The notes under the pieces: generated by a model
What the model was told of the DNA's origin: nothing
The model's database searches: none
Seen by the model: only the letters and a program-made list of their open reading frames with translations
Shown here: positions 60,809-64,000 of the stretch, piece by piece
Position numbering within the stretch: the stretch's first letter is position 1
Layout: every line of letters begins with the position of its first letter
Program-made: the position numbers and the translations under genes
Assembly (NCBI GenBank): GCA_017642885.1
Contig: JAEPOM010000001.1
Location: forward strand, 248,001 to 312,000
Source of the DNA: Henriciella sp.
GTDB taxonomy: Bacteria; Pseudomonadota; Alphaproteobacteria; Caulobacterales; Hyphomonadaceae
Direction: 5' to 3'
DNA: 64,000 bases

Positions 60809-61662
60809 GTTTTATTGCCCCGCCGCCGCTGCCCGATATCGTCCTCGATCCGCTGGTTCGTCTCGCTCTGGCTGAGGATCTGGGACGCGCGGGTGATCTG
60901 ACGACAGACGCCACCATCAAGCCTGGCACTCAGCTCACCGCGCATATTCGCGCGAGACAGGCCGGGCGACTGGCCGGAATGGATGCTGCCCGCTATGCGC
61001 TGAAGCTGATCGATACTGGAGTAATACTGAACGAGCAAAAGGCGGATGGCGACCGGATCGGTCCCGGCGACACCATCGCGACCATGCAAGGCCATGCCCG
61101 CTCGATCCTGATCGCTGAGCGAACCATGCTGAACTTTCTCGGACGCCTCTCAGGCATTGCAACGCTGACCAGCGCCTTCGCCGACAAAATGGCGCATACC
61201 AAGGCCAAGATTGTCTGCACCCGCAAGACAACCCCGGGCCACCGGGCGGTCGAAAAGCGCGCTGTGCGCTGCGGCGGCGGCACCTCGCACCGTTATGGTC
61301 TCGATGACGCGATCCTGATCAAGGACAATCATATCGCCGCGTCCGGTTCAATCGCCGAAGCCCTGCAACGGGCGCACGCCTATGCCGGACATCTGCGCAT
61401 GATCGAGATCGAGGTCGACACGCTGGATCAACTCGCAGAAGCCCTTCCCCACAAGCCGCATGCCGTGTTGTTGGACAATATGGAGCCAGATATGCTGAGA
61501 GAAGCGGTCGCCATGATAGACGGCCAATGTCTCGCCGAAGCGAGCGGCGGAATCACGCTCGAAACTGTAGCGGCGAAAGCGGAAACCGGCGTCGATTATA
61601 TCTCCTCCGGCGCGCTCACTCACTCTGCGTCAAATCTTGACCTCGGCCTAGATATCCTCTGA
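60805..61662 (+). CDS. nadC: Nicotinate-nucleotide pyrophosphorylase NadC
   Basis: NadC (quinolinate phosphoribosyltransferase) makes nicotinate mononucleotide from quinolinate and PRPP. The 285-residue protein has an N-terminal alpha/beta domain with ALAEDLGRAGDLTTDATI and a TIM-barrel-like C-terminal domain with ICTRKTTPGHRAVEKRAVRC, GGGTSHRYGLDDAILIKDNH and DNMEP, the substrate-binding signatures. It begins within the nadB stop (ATGA) and closes the operon. Confidence 0.97.
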   Translation: MSFIAPPPLPDIVLDPLVRLALAEDLGRAGDLTTDATIKPGTQLTAHIRARQAGRLAGMDAARYALKLIDTGVILNEQKADGDRIGPGDTIATMQGHARSILIAERTMLNFLGRLSGIATLTSAFADKMAHTKAKIVCTRKTTPGHRAVEKRAVRCGGGTSHRYGLDDAILIKDNHIAASGSIAEALQRAHAYAGHLRMIEIEVDTLDQLAEALPHKPHAVLLDNMEPDMLREAVAMIDGQCLAEASGGITLETVAAKAETGVDYISSGALTHSASNLDLGLDIL

Positions 61663-61673
61663 CCTGTTCTCGA

Positions 61674-61694
61674 AGAGAGAGAGAGAGAGAGAGA
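61674..61694 (+). repeat. (AG)10 dinucleotide tract before the SDR gene
   Basis: Ten AG repeats and a final A lie between nadC and the ribosome-binding site AGGAGG of the SDR gene. Such tracts change length by slippage. Here a change would alter spacing upstream of the ribosome-binding site, not the reading frame. Confidence 0.9.
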
Positions 61695-61709
61695 TAGCAG
61701 GAGGAATAC

Positions 61710-62519
61710 ATGAGCGCGGCAAACGGGCGTAAGTCCATCTTCATCACAGGCGCAGCCTCTGGAATCGGTGCAGAAACGGCGCGATTGTTCCAGTCGCGCG
61801 GCTGGTTCTGCGGTCTCTATGACATTGATGAAACAGGCCTCGCCGAAATCGCTCGCGAGCTGGGGGAACAGAATTGCCATTCGGCACGCCTCGACGTCAC
61901 CAAGCGGAACGATTGGAGCGCCGCAATCACGGGCTTTGGCGAAGCAACAAGCGGCAAGATGGACGTCCTGTTCAACAATGCCGGTATCGGCCGTCATGGC
62001 TGGTTCGAGGACATCCCGCCCGAAGAAGCAGACTTGGTGATCGATGTGAACGTGAAGGGCGTGGTCAATGGCGTCTACGCTGCACTGCCGCTCCTCAAGG
62101 AAACCGAAAACGCCCGGATCGTAAACACAGCCTCAACCGCCGGAGTTGTTGGGTCACCGCGCCTCGCGGTCTACTCAGCAACCAAGTTTGCGGTGCGCGG
62201 ACTCACCGAAGCGCTCGATGTAGAATTGTCAGGGCTCGGCATCCGCTGCACCAGCCTGATGCCATGGTTTATTGATACACCGATCCTGGACATGGGCGCG
62301 ACCGAAGGGTCCAACGTCAAAATGGCGGATGAGATTCGTGACCAGGGCCAGGATGTGTATCCGGTCTCAGTTGCAGCCGAAACCGCCTGGGACGCCGCTC
62401 ACGGCAAGGATGTGCATTACATGGCCGGTAAACGCGCCAAACAGGCGCGCTTCGCGGCCCGCTTTATGCCGGGGCGCATGAAGAAACAAATTTTGCAGGG
62501 TTTGCCGAAGCGAGACTAA
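61710..62519 (+). CDS. Short-chain dehydrogenase/reductase (SDR)
   Basis: The 269-residue enzyme has the classical SDR features: NAD(P)-binding TGAASGIG near residue 14, NNAGIG, the catalytic serine in NTASTAG and the YSATK catalytic Tyr-Lys pair near residue 154. DIDETG after the second strand favours NAD over NADP. The substrate is unknown. It lies 47 bases after nadC, separated by the AG tract, and may be co-transcribed with the nad operon. The C-terminus is basic (RKKQILQ-like end), as in membrane-associated SDRs. Confidence 0.9.
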   Translation: MSAANGRKSIFITGAASGIGAETARLFQSRGWFCGLYDIDETGLAEIARELGEQNCHSARLDVTKRNDWSAAITGFGEATSGKMDVLFNNAGIGRHGWFEDIPPEEADLVIDVNVKGVVNGVYAALPLLKETENARIVNTASTAGVVGSPRLAVYSATKFAVRGLTEALDVELSGLGIRCTSLMPWFIDTPILDMGATEGSNVKMADEIRDQGQDVYPVSVAAETAWDAAHGKDVHYMAGKRAKQARFAARFMPGRMKKQILQGLPKRD

Positions 62520-62525
62520 GCGGCT

Positions 62526-63575
62526 TTAACCGCCGATCGCGTCGATCATCTGACGCGACTCAACCGCCTCAAGCGCCTGAGCGTTGAGGTCTGCAACGGT
62601 CAGTTCAGTTTCAACAGGCGCGTCTGACGGTGTCAGAACTTCTGGCGTCTGTGCAACGGCTGCGTCAGCTGGCACCAGCGTGGTGACACCGGCCCGGCGC
62701 TGAGCCAAGCGCGCCGCCTGACGAGCAGAGGCCACGGACCATTCGCCGCCGCGTGGGAAGCGGTAAAAGATGTGCGTTCCGATCTTGTTGGTCTTGATCA
62801 GTCCGGAATTCCATACAGGGTTCACGTAAGTGGCGTGATAGTGCGTCGCCCCACCCGTCTTACCTTCATTCAGGTCCATGATCACGTGAGCCGCGATGGA
62901 TTGGGCCTTTTGCCATTTTTCGCCGCGTGGCTGTTTGCTCATCGCGCCGTCACAGGTGAAGGTAAACTGACAACCGGTCGTGCGGGTCGCCCCTTGATAG
63001 ACAACATCGCAAACCGAGTTCGGATAACGATGATCTTTAACACGGTTCATGATGACTTCGGCAACGCCGAGCTGGCCCGAATACGTTTCGCTGCGGGCTT
63101 CGTAATAGATCGCGGTTGCCAGACATTCAGTCTGAGCCAGCATGTTTTCAGCTTCAGCGCGCTTTGGCACTTCCAATGAAACGACACTGCTGATCGCGGC
63201 TGCATCACGATCATAAGCGGCATAGCGGCTAAGCGCAGCACTCGGATCGCGTTGCAGCGAAAACTCGACCGTACGAAGCCATTCATGGCTCAACAGTTCA
63301 GACTGATCTGTTAGCGCCGAAGTGACTTCAATTTCTTCTTCGCGGATTTCCGCAAGTTGCGCGCTGCGATCACGGAATTGCTCAGCACTTTGCTGATCCG
63401 CGTTCACGGTCGAAATCATCGGCATTGCGAGCACAAATGCGCCAAAGCAGGATGCGCCGAGCGCACCATGCGTGAATTTCTTTCTCTGATGGGCCGATGT
63501 CTGCGCTTTCCACCAGCGCTGAATACGCGCGGTCAGTGAAGCGCCCGTCATCGGGTTGTTTGATACGTCGGTCAT
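62526..63575 (-). CDS. Cell wall hydrolase, SleB family
   Basis: This 349-residue protein has an N-terminal cytoplasmic stretch, one hydrophobic segment (TH GALGASCFGAFVLAMPM region, residues about 36-55) and a coiled middle. The SleB/hydrolase_2 domain starts near residue 150 with TECLATAIYYEARSETYSGQ (catalytic Glu), AEVIMNRVK, CQFTFTCDG and THYHATYVNPVW. It should cleave peptidoglycan glycan strands in the periplasm. Convergent with the SDR gene, six bases apart. Confidence 0.9.
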   Translation of the reverse strand: MTDVSNNPMTGASLTARIQRWWKAQTSAHQRKKFTHGALGASCFGAFVLAMPMISTVNADQQSAEQFRDRSAQLAEIREEEIEVTSALTDQSELLSHEWLRTVEFSLQRDPSAALSRYAAYDRDAAAISSVVSLEVPKRAEAENMLAQTECLATAIYYEARSETYSGQLGVAEVIMNRVKDHRYPNSVCDVVYQGATRTTGCQFTFTCDGAMSKQPRGEKWQKAQSIAAHVIMDLNEGKTGGATHYHATYVNPVWNSGLIKTNKIGTHIFYRFPRGGEWSVASARQAARLAQRRAGVTTLVPADAAVAQTPEVLTPSDAPVETELTVADLNAQALEAVESRQMIDAIGG

Positions 63576-63948
63576 CGTCGTCTTCTGGTCCCACCACTCT
63601 TGCAGGGTCTAAACTCTACAAGCGCCAAACTCTTCCTTTTTAACGCGGCCTTCTTGCCGTCATGGATTGCGTTCTTCCGTGCTGCATATTTCCTGCCAGC
63701 CTAGAAAATCAATTCTATTTTCTGTCAGAATTGTCCGATTTCTTATGTCCCAAGCGAGCTGAATGCGCCCTGAATTGGGGTCTTCACAGCGCCCGATAGC
63801 GCTAAATGGCGGGATTCATTGCAAAATCAAGACTTGGTTAACTCTTTTAACCCTGACGACGCGCGCAAGCATTGTTGCGTACAAGTCACAGTTCGAAAGA
63901 TCACAATTTGTTGCGATCTTGAAATGAATCGGCGTTTTTCAGTCTATG
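63576..63948. other. Intergenic region upstream of the cell wall hydrolase gene
   Basis: No gene is seen. The stretch is A+T-rich with T runs and should contain the promoter of the SleB-type gene, but I cannot pick out convincing -35/-10 boxes. An inverted repeat GTCCTGA-T-TCAGGAC lies at 63952-63966, just beyond it. Confidence 0.4.
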
Positions 63949-64000
63949 TCAGTCCTGATTCAGGACGGCATGGGCCGCAGCCAGGCGCGCAATCGGCACC
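63949..64000 (-). CDS. Possible C-terminal end of an unidentified gene (partial)
   Basis: On the minus strand the last 52 bases read VPIARLAAAHAVLNQD and then TGA. The residue mix looks like coding sequence in a host-typical codon style, but it is too short to assign and may be chance. Confidence 0.3.
   Translation of the reverse strand, partial: VPIARLAAAHAVLNQD

Overview
The window looks like a chromosomal segment of a moderately G+C-rich alphaproteobacterium, most likely a marine member of the Hyphomonadaceae or a relative in the Caulobacterales group. The reasons are the clpS-clpA pair, a phasin, a SapC-family protein, two large TonB-dependent receptors, a SleB-type cell wall hydrolase, DUF1499, and the general protein character. 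No rRNA and no CRISPR array were seen.

Core region, left (1-21,230): the end of pheT, a voltage-gated K+ channel, a GGDEF-EAL protein, two penicillin-binding-fold serine hydrolases, phasin, DUF1499, clpS-clpA and a Kef-type antiporter. Next comes a compact locus of overlapping genes: an esterase-OmpA fusion, a TIR-SUMF1 membrane protein, a four-helix membrane protein and a glycerophosphodiesterase lipoprotein. An acyl-CoA ligase, an MscS channel and an uncharacterised protein complete the region. Several convergent gene pairs here share their stop codons.

Genomic island (21,260-50,646): a 29.4 kb integrative mobilizable element sits in the 3' part of a tRNA-Met(CAT) gene and is bounded by a perfect 50-bp direct repeat. 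Its left end carries the integrase, an excisionase-like HTH gene, a ribbon-helix-helix gene, a relaxase and DUF2840. It is followed by a CsoR-controlled copper resistance module: P-type ATPase, CsoR, TolC-like protein, multicopper oxidase, CopC and a PepSY protein. A second tyrosine recombinase and a damaged IS110 element separate this from a more A+T-rich module. That module holds two TonB receptors (one frameshifted), an RND pump coupled to a thioesterase and an alpha/beta hydrolase, and two paralogous MarR regulators (one frameshifted). Three promoters there carry 14-bp operators of the form GTA-N8-TAC. Two of these promoters drive short, terminator-ended transcription units with no clear protein product.

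Core region, right (50,647-64,000): a redoxin, a DsbD/ScsB-type disulfide reductase, a SapC-family protein, a DUF885 lipoprotein, a small hypothetical gene, and a nadA-X-Y-nadB-nadC operon for NAD synthesis in which two paralogous secreted proteins of unknown function are inserted. An SDR enzyme and a SleB-type hydrolase follow.

The strongest candidates for something little described are three: the TIR-SUMF1/esterase/four-helix membrane locus, the paired operator-promoter-terminator units in the island, and the secreted paralog pair inside the NAD operon.
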